Shown here: piece after piece, positions 7,789 through 16,214 of the stretch
Numbering within the stretch: position 1 is the first letter of the stretch
How the letters are laid out: every line of letters begins with the position of its first letter
DNA from: JADFNB01 sp036397455
GTDB taxonomy: Bacteria > Gemmatimonadota > Gemmatimonadetes > Gemmatimonadales > GWC2-71-9
DNA: 64,000 nt
Direction: 5' to 3'
NCBI GenBank assembly: GCA_036397455.1
Contig: DASWIX010000043.1
Span: 1 to 64,000 of the forward strand
Translations under genes and position numbers: made by a program
The notes under the pieces: generated by a model
What the model was told of the DNA's origin: nothing
Database searches by the model: none
Seen by the model: the letters and a program-made list of their open reading frames with translations, nothing else

Positions 7789-8013
7789 TTACCGCTCCGT
7801 TCCGACCGAGTCCAGGCGCGCCTGCCGGGCGGCGGCGGAATCGGCTGCCTTGAGCGCGCCCTGGACACCACCGGCGCCGGGCAGGTTCGATGCGCCGACG
7901 GCGCTATCGCGCGCGCGCTGGGATTGCTCCGGCGGTTGCGCATCGCCGGCCGCCGAGTCGGCGGTGCAGCCGACTGCAAGGCCGAGAAGAAGGATGGCAG
8001 CGAGGGTTCGCGT
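7789..8013 (-). CDS. Putative small lipoprotein with non-standard (ACG) start, 74 aa
   Basis: The frame begins TRTLAAILLLGLAVGCTADS, a classic lipoprotein signal with the lipobox LAVGC, followed by a Gln/Ala/Asp-rich low-complexity mature part and a stop. No ATG, GTG or TTG exists in frame before the signal; an ACG codon sits exactly where the Met is expected, giving (M)RTLAAILLLG. Either ACG is used, or the start codon has been mutated and the gene is silent. Function unknown; predicted envelope lipoprotein. Confidence 0.5.
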   Translation of the reverse strand, partial: TRTLAAILLLGLAVGCTADSAAGDAQPPEQSQRARDSAVGASNLPGAGGVQGALKAADSAAARQARLDSVGTER

Positions 8014-8070
8014 GGATGCGTCTCCGGGTTGACGTCGATGAGCCGGGCGCGTGGTTGCCTCCGCCCCGCA

Positions 8071-8343
8071 CTATCCGGCCGGGCGCGGATTAGGACTTCG
8101 CAGGCGCAGCGCGTGTAACCGCCCGGCGGCATGCCGCCGTTTCTCCACCGGACTGGTGAACCCGATGCGCCGTTGTTCGATCCGACCGAGGTGTTCGGTA
8201 ATCTCATCTACCGATGCGCCGGCCGCCAGCAGCCGGTACACGCCCGCGACGTAACAGGAGTATTCGCCGCGCGGCACGGTATTGTCGCAGATGCCGACTG
8301 GATCCCAGTCGTGCAGCAGAATGTCCTCGATCGCATCCTCCAT
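8071..8343 (-). CDS. Small hypothetical protein with WDP(I/V)G motif, 90 aa
   Basis: Begins MEDAIEDILLHDWDPVGICD and continues GEYSCYVAGVYRLLAAGASV, then EITEHLGRIE. The arrangement DWDPxG...DEYxxYVxGVxxLL...A..HL..IE is shared by many small uncharacterised bacterial proteins, here with NTVPRGEY in place of the usual acidic turn. Last gene of the minus-strand run, 49 bases after the FAD oxidoreductase stop. No function can be assigned. Confidence 0.7.
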   Translation of the reverse strand: MEDAIEDILLHDWDPVGICDNTVPRGEYSCYVAGVYRLLAAGASVDEITEHLGRIEQRRIGFTSPVEKRRHAAGRLHALRLRSPNPRPAG

Positions 8344-8392
8344 CGCGGACGGGTCACCTTTCTCTGATGACGTCGGCCATGGTTGCGGCGGG

Positions 8393-9664
8393 TCAGCCTT
8401 CGTCTTCTTCCTCGAACTCTTCTTCTTTCAGCCTGAACTGTTCCGCCAGGTCGGGGTCATCGTCGATGCCGAGCACCCGCTTGGCGATGTACTCCCCCAG
8501 CACCGGCCCGAACTTGAATGCCTCGGCCGATCCCCCACCACTGAGCCAGACATTGGCGAAATCCGGGTGCTTGTCGACGATGAAGTTGCGGTCGACGCTG
8601 CTCTCGTAGTGGCAGGCGCGCGTTTCCATGATTGGCGCGCCGGCGAGGTCGGGGAAATAGTCCCGCAAGATCTGGCGCGGGCGCAGATGATATTGTTTGT
8701 CGATCCAGCGATCGCTGTAGTCGGGGTCCTCCGGCGGGCGACCGCCGGTCCGCACGCGAAACCCGCGGTGATCGGGGGTGAGCGCCGGCCACCCGGTACA
8801 GCCCGGGACACCGTAACTCGGCATGTTGGGGAACATGAATCGCGTGTCCCCGGGCGGCACGCCGAAATAGAACGTGTGACCGAGGGGAATGCGGATCCGT
8901 TTTCCCATCAGTGCCGGGAACAGCTTGGGAAACCACGGGCCGCAGGCGAACACGAACTGGGCGGCGGACACGTCCTCGCCGGTGTCGAGCCGGACGTCGG
9001 AGAGCGTGGTGCCGTTTCCCCGTCCCAGTGTCGCACGGCTGATGGTGACCTTCCCGCCTTCCTGCTCGTACACGCGCGCGACCGATTCTATCGCGCAGCG
9101 GGCGCGCACCACCCCGGCGTCGGGCTCGTAATACGCGACGCTCATGTCCCCGACCCGGATCCAGGGCCAACGACGGGAAACCTCGCCGGCCGTCAGCACT
9201 TCGTAGCGCGTGCCGAGGGCGTCCCAGTTGGCGCGGGTGTCTTCCAGGTACGGGTCCATGTCTTTCCGCAGAATGAGATCGCCGGTATTGAAGAACACGC
9301 GCGGCAACAACCGGTCGCGGTTCACCGCGTCCCAATTGGTCCAGCGCCGCATCGCTTCCTGCGCCCACCGGCCCCAGAGGAGCCCGTGCGGCCGATCGCC
9401 GTAGGAGGAGCGCACGCCGCGTGTCTCCCCACCCGAGGTCTGGCGAGAGTTGGCGGGCCCGTATTGGTCGATCACCGTCACCCGTGATCCCAGTCGCAGC
9501 AGATTGAGCGCCGTCCACATGCCGAAGGCGCCCGCGCCGATCACGACGACGTCGGACGCCTGCCCGCGACGCGGCACGCGCGCAGGTGCCGGCCCCCGGC
9601 TGGTGACGCCGAGGCCCGCGCCGACCGCGGCGGCCTTGAGGAAGTCCCGGCGATCGACGCTCAT
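8393..9664 (-). CDS. Tat-exported FAD-dependent amino-acid/sarcosine-oxidase-like oxidoreductase
   Basis: 423 residues. The N-terminus MSVDRRDFLKAAAVGAGLG is a twin-arginine signal (RRDFLK), so the folded flavoprotein is probably exported to the periplasm. The FAD-binding DVVVIGAGAFGMWTALNLLR is the GxGxxG Rossmann motif and the enzyme follows the DAO / monomeric sarcosine oxidase layout, with NVWLSGGGSAEAFKFGPVLG as the C-terminal FAD contact block. The C-terminus is very acidic (KEEEFEEEDEG). It overlaps the upstream cytochrome c stop/start by ATGA, suggesting electrons pass to that cytochrome. Substrate unknown, possibly an amine or N-methyl amino acid. Confidence 0.85.
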   Translation of the reverse strand: MSVDRRDFLKAAAVGAGLGVTSRGPAPARVPRRGQASDVVVIGAGAFGMWTALNLLRLGSRVTVIDQYGPANSRQTSGGETRGVRSSYGDRPHGLLWGRWAQEAMRRWTNWDAVNRDRLLPRVFFNTGDLILRKDMDPYLEDTRANWDALGTRYEVLTAGEVSRRWPWIRVGDMSVAYYEPDAGVVRARCAIESVARVYEQEGGKVTISRATLGRGNGTTLSDVRLDTGEDVSAAQFVFACGPWFPKLFPALMGKRIRIPLGHTFYFGVPPGDTRFMFPNMPSYGVPGCTGWPALTPDHRGFRVRTGGRPPEDPDYSDRWIDKQYHLRPRQILRDYFPDLAGAPIMETRACHYESSVDRNFIVDKHPDFANVWLSGGGSAEAFKFGPVLGEYIAKRVLGIDDDPDLAEQFRLKEEEFEEEDEG

Positions 9665-10140
9665 GAACGCGTGCCGTCCATGCCCCGCGTCTTCCGGGCG
9701 CCCGGTCCGAGTGGAATGACACTCATCGACACGTCGGTCGGCATGAGATCGCCCGCACCGGCGGCGTAGCCGTTCGCGTCGAGGATGTAGGCGATGATGT
9801 CCGCATAGCCCTGATCGGTCAGGAGTCCCGGAAAATCCTCAGGCATCGTTTCCTTGATGCGACGGAACAGGTCCCACACCGTGCGACGTCGCCAGTTCCA
9901 CTCGAACGCGCGGCCTGTGAAATCCGCGTTGATCGAATGGCACTCAACGCAGTTCGTACGGAAGGCGTCGCGGCCGCGATCGACCTGCGCCGCCGAATAG
10001 AACCCCTCGGCTGCCGTGGCCGACGACGGTGGCACGCCGACGGCCGGCGAGGCCGCCCGTGCACTCGCGCACGCGGTGGCGACACCCAGCGAACTCGCCA
10101 GCGCGACGAAGATCACGAGGGCTCTGGATCGACCCGTCAA
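9661..10140 (-). CDS. Exported mono-haem cytochrome c
   Basis: 159 residues with a signal peptide (basic MTGRSRALVIFVALASSLGV, cleavage near ARA) and one haem site CVECH near residue 64; METMPEDF-like KETMPEDFPG provides a candidate axial Met. TTG at 10140 directly follows the upstream NHL gene's TAG; it is the best start because the next GTG would remove the basic n-region. Sits between the NHL protein and the flavoprotein and probably carries electrons from one of the operon's dehydrogenases. Confidence 0.83.
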   Translation of the reverse strand: MTGRSRALVIFVALASSLGVATACASARAASPAVGVPPSSATAAEGFYSAAQVDRGRDAFRTNCVECHSINADFTGRAFEWNWRRRTVWDLFRRIKETMPEDFPGLLTDQGYADIIAYILDANGYAAGAGDLMPTDVSMSVIPLGPGARKTRGMDGTRS

Positions 10141-11190
10141 CTAGTCGTTCCCCCGCGCGAACTTCTGCGCCCGCATCCCGCGGATGTCGCCGACGTAGAC
10201 GCCGCCGTCCCGGTCGACCGCGACGTCATGCGCCCAGACCATCTGACCGGCCGAGCGCCCGTACGCGCCCCAGGTCTCGAGGATGGTGCCCTGGAGGTCC
10301 ATGCGGTGAATGCGGGCGCGGTCGAGCGGGAGGGTGTCCGGCCGCTCGGACCGGTAGTGGTTGCTCGACCAGTAGTCGCCGCCGTCGCCGACGTAGAGAA
10401 ATCCGTCCGCCGATACCTCGAGGCCCCACGGTCGTCCGAGCGCGCCGCTCGTCCACTGATGGAGGAACGTGCCGTCGGGCGAGAAGACCTGGATGCGCAC
10501 GTTCGTTCGATCGGCGACGTAAACGCGGCCTTCGGCGTCGACCGCGATCCCATGCGGCAGGTTGAACTGCCCGGGGTCGGCACCGGGGCTTCCCCACTCG
10601 GACAGATACGTACCATCCGCCGAGAAGTGCACCACCCGGCTGTTGCCGTATCCGTCTGCGACGTAGAACGAGCCGTCGGGCGCGAACGCGAGATCGGTCA
10701 CACCGTTGAAGTGCGTGGCATCGTTGGCGCGCACACCGGCCTCGCCCAGTGTGAGCAGCAGCTCGCCGGCGGGTGAGAGCTTGAATACCTGGTGCAGCCG
10801 TGTGTCGGTCGCCCAGATGTTGTCGTCCGCATCCACCGCGAGCCCGTGCGGGTTCTCGAACAGGTTCGCGCCGAGCGAGTCGATCACGGTTCCGGTGCGC
10901 GCGTCGATCTTCAGGATGGTCGGTCGCGAGATCGGACCTTCCGCGGCGAGCCACGTACGATCCGCGCGGTGGAACACCAGCACCTCATTGTGCGATGTCA
11001 CCGCCACGCCCGGTACCTCGCCGAGCCGGTATCCCGCCGGCAGCGCGGGCCATTCGGGGACGACACGGTATTCGTCCCCGGTATCCCCGCGTTCGCGCGA
11101 CAGGCCGACCTGACAGGCGGTCGCGATGCTCATGGAGCCGAGTGCCGCCGCCACTAGCGAGGCACGGATCGCGTTGACAGACGACATCAT
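10141..11190 (-). CDS. Exported NHL-repeat beta-propeller protein
   Basis: About 349 residues: signal sequence MMSSVNAIRASLVAAALGSM with a Cys (ATACQ) that could be a lipoprotein site, then six NHL-like blades with repeats such as FNLPHGIAVDAEGRVYVADR, VSADGFLYVGDGG and HDVAVDRDGGVYVGDIRG. The fold is that of peptidyl-alpha-hydroxyglycine lyase-like and TolB-like propellers; catalysis cannot be claimed. The start is ATGATG; the upstream FAH stop overlaps it, and the AAAGGA Shine-Dalgarno is better spaced for the second ATG (11187). Confidence 0.8.
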   Translation of the reverse strand: MMSSVNAIRASLVAAALGSMSIATACQVGLSRERGDTGDEYRVVPEWPALPAGYRLGEVPGVAVTSHNEVLVFHRADRTWLAAEGPISRPTILKIDARTGTVIDSLGANLFENPHGLAVDADDNIWATDTRLHQVFKLSPAGELLLTLGEAGVRANDATHFNGVTDLAFAPDGSFYVADGYGNSRVVHFSADGTYLSEWGSPGADPGQFNLPHGIAVDAEGRVYVADRTNVRIQVFSPDGTFLHQWTSGALGRPWGLEVSADGFLYVGDGGDYWSSNHYRSERPDTLPLDRARIHRMDLQGTILETWGAYGRSAGQMVWAHDVAVDRDGGVYVGDIRGMRAQKFARGND

Positions 11191-12059
11191 GGTATCCTTT
11201 CGCCGCTCATCGGAACGATGTGGTTGCGTAGCAGGCCGATGCCCGGGATCTCCACCTCGACGACGTCGCCGGCCTGCATGGCGCGGCGCGCCCCGGCAAC
11301 ACGTCCCACGGTGCCGGTGAAGATGAGGTCGCCAGGTTCCAGCGTGACGTACCGACTGATGTAGGCGATAAGCGCCGGCACCTTGTTGGCCAACTCGCTG
11401 GTACGGCCCTGCTGTACTACCTCGCCGTTGAGCCGTACGAGGACCGGAAGATCGGTGAAGTCGATGCCGGTGACGATCGCCGGGCCGATGGGCGCCCATG
11501 AGTCAGTGCCTTTCGAGATCAGTCGGGTGGGTTCGTCACTCCCCTGGCGCTCACCGTACCAGGTGTTCTCGCTGAAGTCGTTGCCGACCGTCACGCCGAA
11601 GATGTAGTCCAGCGCTTCGGCTTCGGGGATATGGCGCCCCTCCCGCCCGATCACGAGGACGAGTTCGCCTTCGTAGTTGAGGTTCCCCGCCTCCGCGGGC
11701 AGCTCGACGCCGTCTTCGGGCCCGACGATACTTGTGGGGAACTTGGCGAAGAAGCGCGGATGCGGAATCGGACCGTCACGACCGGCACCGAGCGTGTTGA
11801 CCGCGACGCCGATGACCTTGTGGACCGTTGCCGGATCGATTGGTGCCAGCAGGGCCACGTCCGCCACCGCGAACATTCGGCCGGTGGGCTGCGGCGCCTG
11901 CAACAGGTCACCGCGCAGTTCCCGGATCGTCTCGTCTTGGACGATCCCGTACGCGATCCATCCGTCCCGCTCGAAACGCACATAGCGGGTTTGCGCGGCC
12001 AGCGGGCCCACGGCCGGCAGCGACAACAAGAGACATGCCCACCTCATCGACGTTCGCAT
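11187..12059 (-). CDS. Fumarylacetoacetate-hydrolase-family protein with a signal peptide
   Basis: 290 residues. The C-terminal two thirds are a canonical FAH domain: KVIGVAVNT, FAKFPTSIVGPEDGVELP, the metal-binding NYEGELVLVIGREGRHIPE (Glu-x-Glu type), VTVGNDFSENTWY, KGTDSWAPIGPAIVT, and LEPGDLIFTGTVGRVAGARR. Such enzymes cleave or decarboxylate beta-diketo/oxo acids and are normally cytoplasmic. Here the N-terminus MRTSMRWACLLLSLPAVGPL ending LAAQ looks like a Sec signal, matching the exported neighbours. Gap of 26 bases to the PQQ dehydrogenase; overlaps the NHL gene. Confidence 0.85.
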   Translation of the reverse strand: MRTSMRWACLLLSLPAVGPLAAQTRYVRFERDGWIAYGIVQDETIRELRGDLLQAPQPTGRMFAVADVALLAPIDPATVHKVIGVAVNTLGAGRDGPIPHPRFFAKFPTSIVGPEDGVELPAEAGNLNYEGELVLVIGREGRHIPEAEALDYIFGVTVGNDFSENTWYGERQGSDEPTRLISKGTDSWAPIGPAIVTGIDFTDLPVLVRLNGEVVQQGRTSELANKVPALIAYISRYVTLEPGDLIFTGTVGRVAGARRAMQAGDVVEVEIPGIGLLRNHIVPMSGERIP

Positions 12060-12085
12060 AGGTTCTCCATGGATTGCGGTTGCCG

Positions 12086-14047
12086 TTACCGCGGCAACGC
12101 CAATGCCACCAACTCCGCCTCCACACCAGGTCCCGCGATTGCCAGGACGATGTACTGCCGGCCGTCGTGCATGTAGGTCATCGGTGCCGTGTTGGTCGTT
12201 GCCGGCAACGCGATGCGCGCGATCTCCCTGCCGGTTGCCTTATCGACCGCGTGAACCCAGGGGTCGCCGCGCCGGCCCTCGCCGTAGAACAGCAACGTGC
12301 GGGTCGTCAGCACGTTGGCGTGCGATCGCTTGCCTGTCACCGGCAGGTCGACGCCGCGCACAGCCGGGTGATTGCGCAGCGATTCGGGCGTATCACCATT
12401 CGGAATGCGCCAGAGGTGATCGCCCGTCTTGAGATCGATGGCGACGATGCTGCCGTACGGTGGTTTCAGCAACTCCAGTCCCATCGGCCCCCGGATGCCA
12501 CCGGGCCCGGTCGACACGTAGCGCGCGGTCGATTCGTGCTCCGGGCCGGGCACGAGCGAGATGACGCTGTGCCCATGTTCGGTGGCGACGTAGAGGATGC
12601 CGGTCTCGGGATCGACCGACGATCCGCCGGGGATGTTGGATCCGCCGTTGGCGCCCGGCACGACGAACGCGCCCTTGGTGCCGTCGGGCGCGGCGAGCAG
12701 CGAGGGCGGTGTGAACAGCGGTCCCATGTGATACGGCCGCGCCAATTCGAGGGCCTGCGCGCGGAGCGCCGGCGTGAAGTCGATCAGGTCGTCCTCCGTG
12801 ATGCCCTGCTGCTCGAACGCTGCCGGCCGCGTGACATGCGGTTGCGTGGGCCAGGTTCGTTCGCCCGGTACATCGGATTGCGGCACGGGCCGTTCCTCGA
12901 TGGGCCAGACCGGTTGACCGGTTTCGCGGTGCAAGACGTAGGCCCATCCCTGCTTGGTGGTCTGCACGACCATCGGAACGCGCCGCCCCTCGACCATGAC
13001 GTCGACGACCTTGGGCGCATCCGGGTTGTCGAAGTTCCACACGTCGTGATGCACCATCTGGAAGTGCCACGCGCGCCGGCCGGTGGCGACGTCGAGCGCG
13101 ATGAGGCTCGTGCCGTACAGGTTTTGTCCCGGGCGTTCGCCGCCGTAGTAGTCGTTGGTGGGTGTATCGGTCGGGATGAAGACGAGCCCGCGCGCCGCGT
13201 CAGCGGAGAGCGGCGCCCACGCCGAGATGTTGCCGGTGTAGGTCCACGAATCCCCTTCCCACGTCTCATGCCCGAATTCGCCCGGTTGGGGCACCACGTG
13301 GAAGGTCCAACGCAACATCCCGGTCTTCGCATCATATCCGCGGATATGGCCCGGGACGTTCTCTTTCTTCGTGGGATAGTAGCCGCGATCGTGCGAGTTG
13401 CCGACCACCACCACGCCGTTCACCACGATCGGCGGCGATGACGCGGTGATGTCACCGTCCGCCAACACACCGCTGTCGGGATGGACCGCGTAGGTGCCGA
13501 GCCCGAGGTGCAGATCGACGATGCCGTTCAATCCGAACGAGGGGACGGGCACACCGGTTTCGGCGTCCAGCGCCACCAGATAGTAGCCCGGCGTGATGGC
13601 GTAGATGACGCCCCGGCCGCCGACATCGGCGTACGCCACGGCCTTGCCGTAGTTCTTCCGCGTCGACGCTTCCCAGCGCGGGTTATCGCGCATGCGCCAC
13701 ATCCAGAGCGTCTCACCGGTGGTGGGATCGATCGCGACGACGGTGCGGCGCTGCCCGGCCACCGTGTACAAGCGGTTCCCGACCTTGATCGGGGTGGCAC
13801 GATAGATGAAATCGGGTTCGGGGCCGTAGTTGGCCGCCTTCCAACGCCACGCCACCTCGAGGCCGGCGACGTTGGAGGCGTCGATCTGGTCGAGCGGGGC
13901 GTAGCGCGTGCTGCGCTCGTCGGCGCCCCAGTAGCGCCACTCGCCGTTCTCGGTACCGATCGGCTGTTCCTGCTGTGGGTCCCTGCCGCCGATCGCCAGG
14001 ACGCCGAGCATCGCGACGACGGTCGCCCGCCACGCGGAGTGTGCCAT
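12086..14047 (-). CDS. PQQ-dependent dehydrogenase (membrane/periplasmic quinoprotein)
   Basis: 653 residues: N-terminal hydrophobic leader, then an eight-bladed quinoprotein propeller. Blade motifs are clear: GEWRYWGADERSTRYAPLDQ, VVAIDPTTGETLWMWRM, GYDAKTGMLRWTFHVVPQPG, EFGHETWEGDSWTYTG, ALDVATGRRAWHFQMVHHDV, WNFDNPDAPKVVD and SPPIVVNGVVVVGNSHDRGY. These are the marks of the quinoprotein glucose/alcohol dehydrogenase group. No haem site is present in the chain, so the neighbouring cytochrome c genes are the likely acceptors. The ATG overlaps the upstream cytochrome's TGA (TGATG). Substrate unknown; the gdh-like blade sequence fits sugars or alcohols. Confidence 0.88.
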   Translation of the reverse strand: MAHSAWRATVVAMLGVLAIGGRDPQQEQPIGTENGEWRYWGADERSTRYAPLDQIDASNVAGLEVAWRWKAANYGPEPDFIYRATPIKVGNRLYTVAGQRRTVVAIDPTTGETLWMWRMRDNPRWEASTRKNYGKAVAYADVGGRGVIYAITPGYYLVALDAETGVPVPSFGLNGIVDLHLGLGTYAVHPDSGVLADGDITASSPPIVVNGVVVVGNSHDRGYYPTKKENVPGHIRGYDAKTGMLRWTFHVVPQPGEFGHETWEGDSWTYTGNISAWAPLSADAARGLVFIPTDTPTNDYYGGERPGQNLYGTSLIALDVATGRRAWHFQMVHHDVWNFDNPDAPKVVDVMVEGRRVPMVVQTTKQGWAYVLHRETGQPVWPIEERPVPQSDVPGERTWPTQPHVTRPAAFEQQGITEDDLIDFTPALRAQALELARPYHMGPLFTPPSLLAAPDGTKGAFVVPGANGGSNIPGGSSVDPETGILYVATEHGHSVISLVPGPEHESTARYVSTGPGGIRGPMGLELLKPPYGSIVAIDLKTGDHLWRIPNGDTPESLRNHPAVRGVDLPVTGKRSHANVLTTRTLLFYGEGRRGDPWVHAVDKATGREIARIALPATTNTAPMTYMHDGRQYIVLAIAGPGVEAELVALALPR

Positions 14048-14454
14048 CACGGTCTCCGTTTGATGAGAATGTGTTCCAGTTGACCCTGGTCTACCGGCAG
14101 TTCCCGTTGTCCCGGCGTGAGCCCGTTCAACTCGAGGATGTATGCCAGGATGTCGACGTATTGCCGGCGCTCGAGGCTTCCCGGGCGGTCCTCGGGCATG
14201 GTGCTGCTGACGAGGTCGAGGAGCATGCTCACCGGTGCCCCACTCCACGACTCGATGAAGGTGCCGGTGAACGCGTCCGGCGCATGACAGCGGATGCACG
14301 CGCGGGTGAACTGCGTCTGGCCGCGCCGCGCCTGTTGCTCGCTGTACAGACCGCTATCAGCGGCCGTGGTGTCACCACCCTGCGCGGTCGCCGGCGGGGC
14401 GAACGCCACTCCCAGGCCAAACACGGCGAGTGCTAGGGCGATGGGTCGGGGCAT
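14047..14454 (-). CDS. Exported mono-haem cytochrome c, first gene of the PQQ operon
   Basis: 135 residues with signal peptide MPRPIALALAVFGLGVAFAP (cleavage near ATA-Q) and one haem motif CIRCH near residue 55; STMPEDRPGSL carries a candidate axial Met. It resembles the cytochrome at 9661-10140 (TMPEDxPG, QYVDILAYILELNG versus YADIIAYILDANG), so the two are probably paralogues. GAGGTG lies 3-4 bases before the ATG. Likely electron acceptor of the PQQ dehydrogenase it overlaps. Confidence 0.83.
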   Translation of the reverse strand: MPRPIALALAVFGLGVAFAPPATAQGGDTTAADSGLYSEQQARRGQTQFTRACIRCHAPDAFTGTFIESWSGAPVSMLLDLVSSTMPEDRPGSLERRQYVDILAYILELNGLTPGQRELPVDQGQLEHILIKRRP

Positions 14455-14534
14455 GACACCTCGTGGGACGGGGCGGTCTCGGGACGGAGGCTAATATTCA
14501 GCTATTGGACCGGGGCGGAAGGGTGACCCCGGCG

Positions 14535-16061
14535 TCACTCGATGGCGTCCTCGCACTGCTCGGCCAGCCGGTCGGCGAGGGTTTCCAGTGCGTTCTGCTT
14601 CGCGCGGACCACGGATCGATAGATGCTTCGTGAGAGGGAGTAGGTGCTGCCGACCCAGAGGAAGGCGCCCGCGAACACCAGGGCGACCGGCAGACCGAGC
14701 GCGCCCAGTCCGACGCCGAAGATGACACCGAGCCCTCCCCCGCCCCCCCCTCCCCACACGCCGCCGAACACGCCGCCGGCGATGTGACCCAATCGGTGTT
14801 CGAGGTGAATACGCGTCCGCCCGTGTCGGACGGAGACACGAGCCAGCACGTCCGGCATTTCGTCGTCATTGTTGAACATGTTGTCCAAGCTCAATGACGA
14901 GCCACTCTCCTTGGGGCGTCGCGCCGTCCAGATGATCCCGCGGTCGGTCGAGCTGGAGTGGCCGACAGCGCGGAACGCGACCCGGACCTCTTCGACGAGG
15001 TCATCGAGCGCCTCCGACGGGACCTCCGCCTGCACGACCCGGTCGGCGACGACCGTGGTCGGTGCGCCGAGGATGCCGCTCTCGGTTTCGTGCGGTGCCA
15101 GCTTCGCCGCGGACGTTCGGCTGGTGGACGGGTGCGGCGTCTCGCGAACGGCGGGCACGTCCGACGCGAAATCGTCGTGCGCCGGCTCGGGATCGTCCGG
15201 CCAGCTGCGGACCGGCTGGGAGAGTGTTTCGGGTGCGGCGAGCGCGGCGGCGAAGTCGCCGGTCGTGGGATAGCGGCCCTCCGGTCGCAGCGCCAACCCG
15301 CGCAACAACGCGCGCTCCATGCCGGGCGGCAGGCGATCGAGCTGGGTGCGATGTTGGGGCGCCGCGTCGAGGAAGCGTCCCTGGGCCAGAAAATCGGGTG
15401 TGACCCAGGAACGGGGGACCTCTCCCACCAGCATTTCATAGGCGACGACGCCGAGCGCGTACACATCCGTGGCGGGCCCGAGGTCGACCATGCCTGCCGC
15501 CTGTTCGGGACTCATGTAGCCCGGCGTGCCGAGCGCGAATCCGGTGCGGGTCAGTCCGGGGCCGGTCGCGCCGCTCGCCGCCTTGGCGATCCCGAAATCC
15601 GCGACCACCGGTTGGCCGCCTGGCAAGAGGATGTTCTCCGGTTTGATGTCGCGGTGTACGATGCCGGCGCCGTGCGCGTAGTCGAGCGCATCGGCCACTC
15701 GGCGCACGATTTCGACCGCACCGTCGGTATCCATCAGGCGCACGCGACTGAGCAGGCCGCGCAGCGTTTCGTCCTCGATGAACGGCATGACGTAATAGAG
15801 CTGGCCGCCGGCGTCGCCGGAGTCGTACAGGGGCAGGATGTTGGGATGGGTGAGGCGGGCAGCGATCTCGATCTCGCGCAGGAAGCGCTCGGGTCCGATG
15901 GCTTCGCCGACATCGTCCCGCAGCACTTTCACCGCGACCCGCCGGCCGTGTTTGGGGTCATGCGCGCGGTACACGGTGGCCATCCCGCCGCGACCGACGA
16001 CCTCCTCCAACTCGTAGCGACCGCTGAGCGCGGCGCGCAGCGTTTCGGGGACAGCCGGCAT
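14535..16061 (-). CDS. Serine/threonine protein kinase with C-terminal membrane segment
   Basis: 508 residues. The N-terminal kinase domain (~15-275) is complete: GRGGMATVYRA (P-loop), VAVKVLRD (Lys), VHRDIKPENILL (catalytic loop), ADFGIAKA (DFG), GTPGYMSPEQA (APE-like) and ATDVYALGVVAYEMLVG. A Pro/Ser-rich linker follows (~275-345), then a ~120-residue region and a Gly-rich plus hydrophobic stretch (GGVFGGVWGGGGGGGLGVIF, then LPVALVFAGAFLWVG) that could insert in the membrane. The Gly run is encoded by C/G homopolymers (14740-14757), a possible indel site. Divergent from the protease and FHA genes; phosphorylation of FHA-binding partners is a plausible link. Confidence 0.9.
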   Translation of the reverse strand: MPAVPETLRAALSGRYELEEVVGRGGMATVYRAHDPKHGRRVAVKVLRDDVGEAIGPERFLREIEIAARLTHPNILPLYDSGDAGGQLYYVMPFIEDETLRGLLSRVRLMDTDGAVEIVRRVADALDYAHGAGIVHRDIKPENILLPGGQPVVADFGIAKAASGATGPGLTRTGFALGTPGYMSPEQAAGMVDLGPATDVYALGVVAYEMLVGEVPRSWVTPDFLAQGRFLDAAPQHRTQLDRLPPGMERALLRGLALRPEGRYPTTGDFAAALAAPETLSQPVRSWPDDPEPAHDDFASDVPAVRETPHPSTSRTSAAKLAPHETESGILGAPTTVVADRVVQAEVPSEALDDLVEEVRVAFRAVGHSSSTDRGIIWTARRPKESGSSLSLDNMFNNDDEMPDVLARVSVRHGRTRIHLEHRLGHIAGGVFGGVWGGGGGGGLGVIFGVGLGALGLPVALVFAGAFLWVGSTYSLSRSIYRSVVRAKQNALETLADRLAEQCEDAIE

Positions 16062-16068
16062 GGGGGGG

Positions 16069-16074
16069 AACTTA
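16069..16074 (-). promoter_or_regulatory. Putative -10 hexamer of leaderless kinase transcript
   Basis: TAAGTT on the minus strand, then seven C residues, then the ATG at 16061; no purine-rich Shine-Dalgarno sequence is possible in this spacing. Confidence 0.4.
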
Positions 16075-16214
16075 GACGATCAGGCGCGCCTGCGGCTAGT
16101 ACATCCGTTCGCGACTCCGGGTACGTAAACCACCGCAGACATTGAGGTATGTCTGGATCGGGTCATGATGTCCTGCCCCGTTGCCGAATGACGCGGGCCG
16201 GTACAAGCTACGGA

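Noticed and set aside
12074..13441. Plus-strand open frame of 455 codons opposite the PQQ dehydrogenase
   Set aside because: Antisense shadow of a well-recognised quinoprotein gene.
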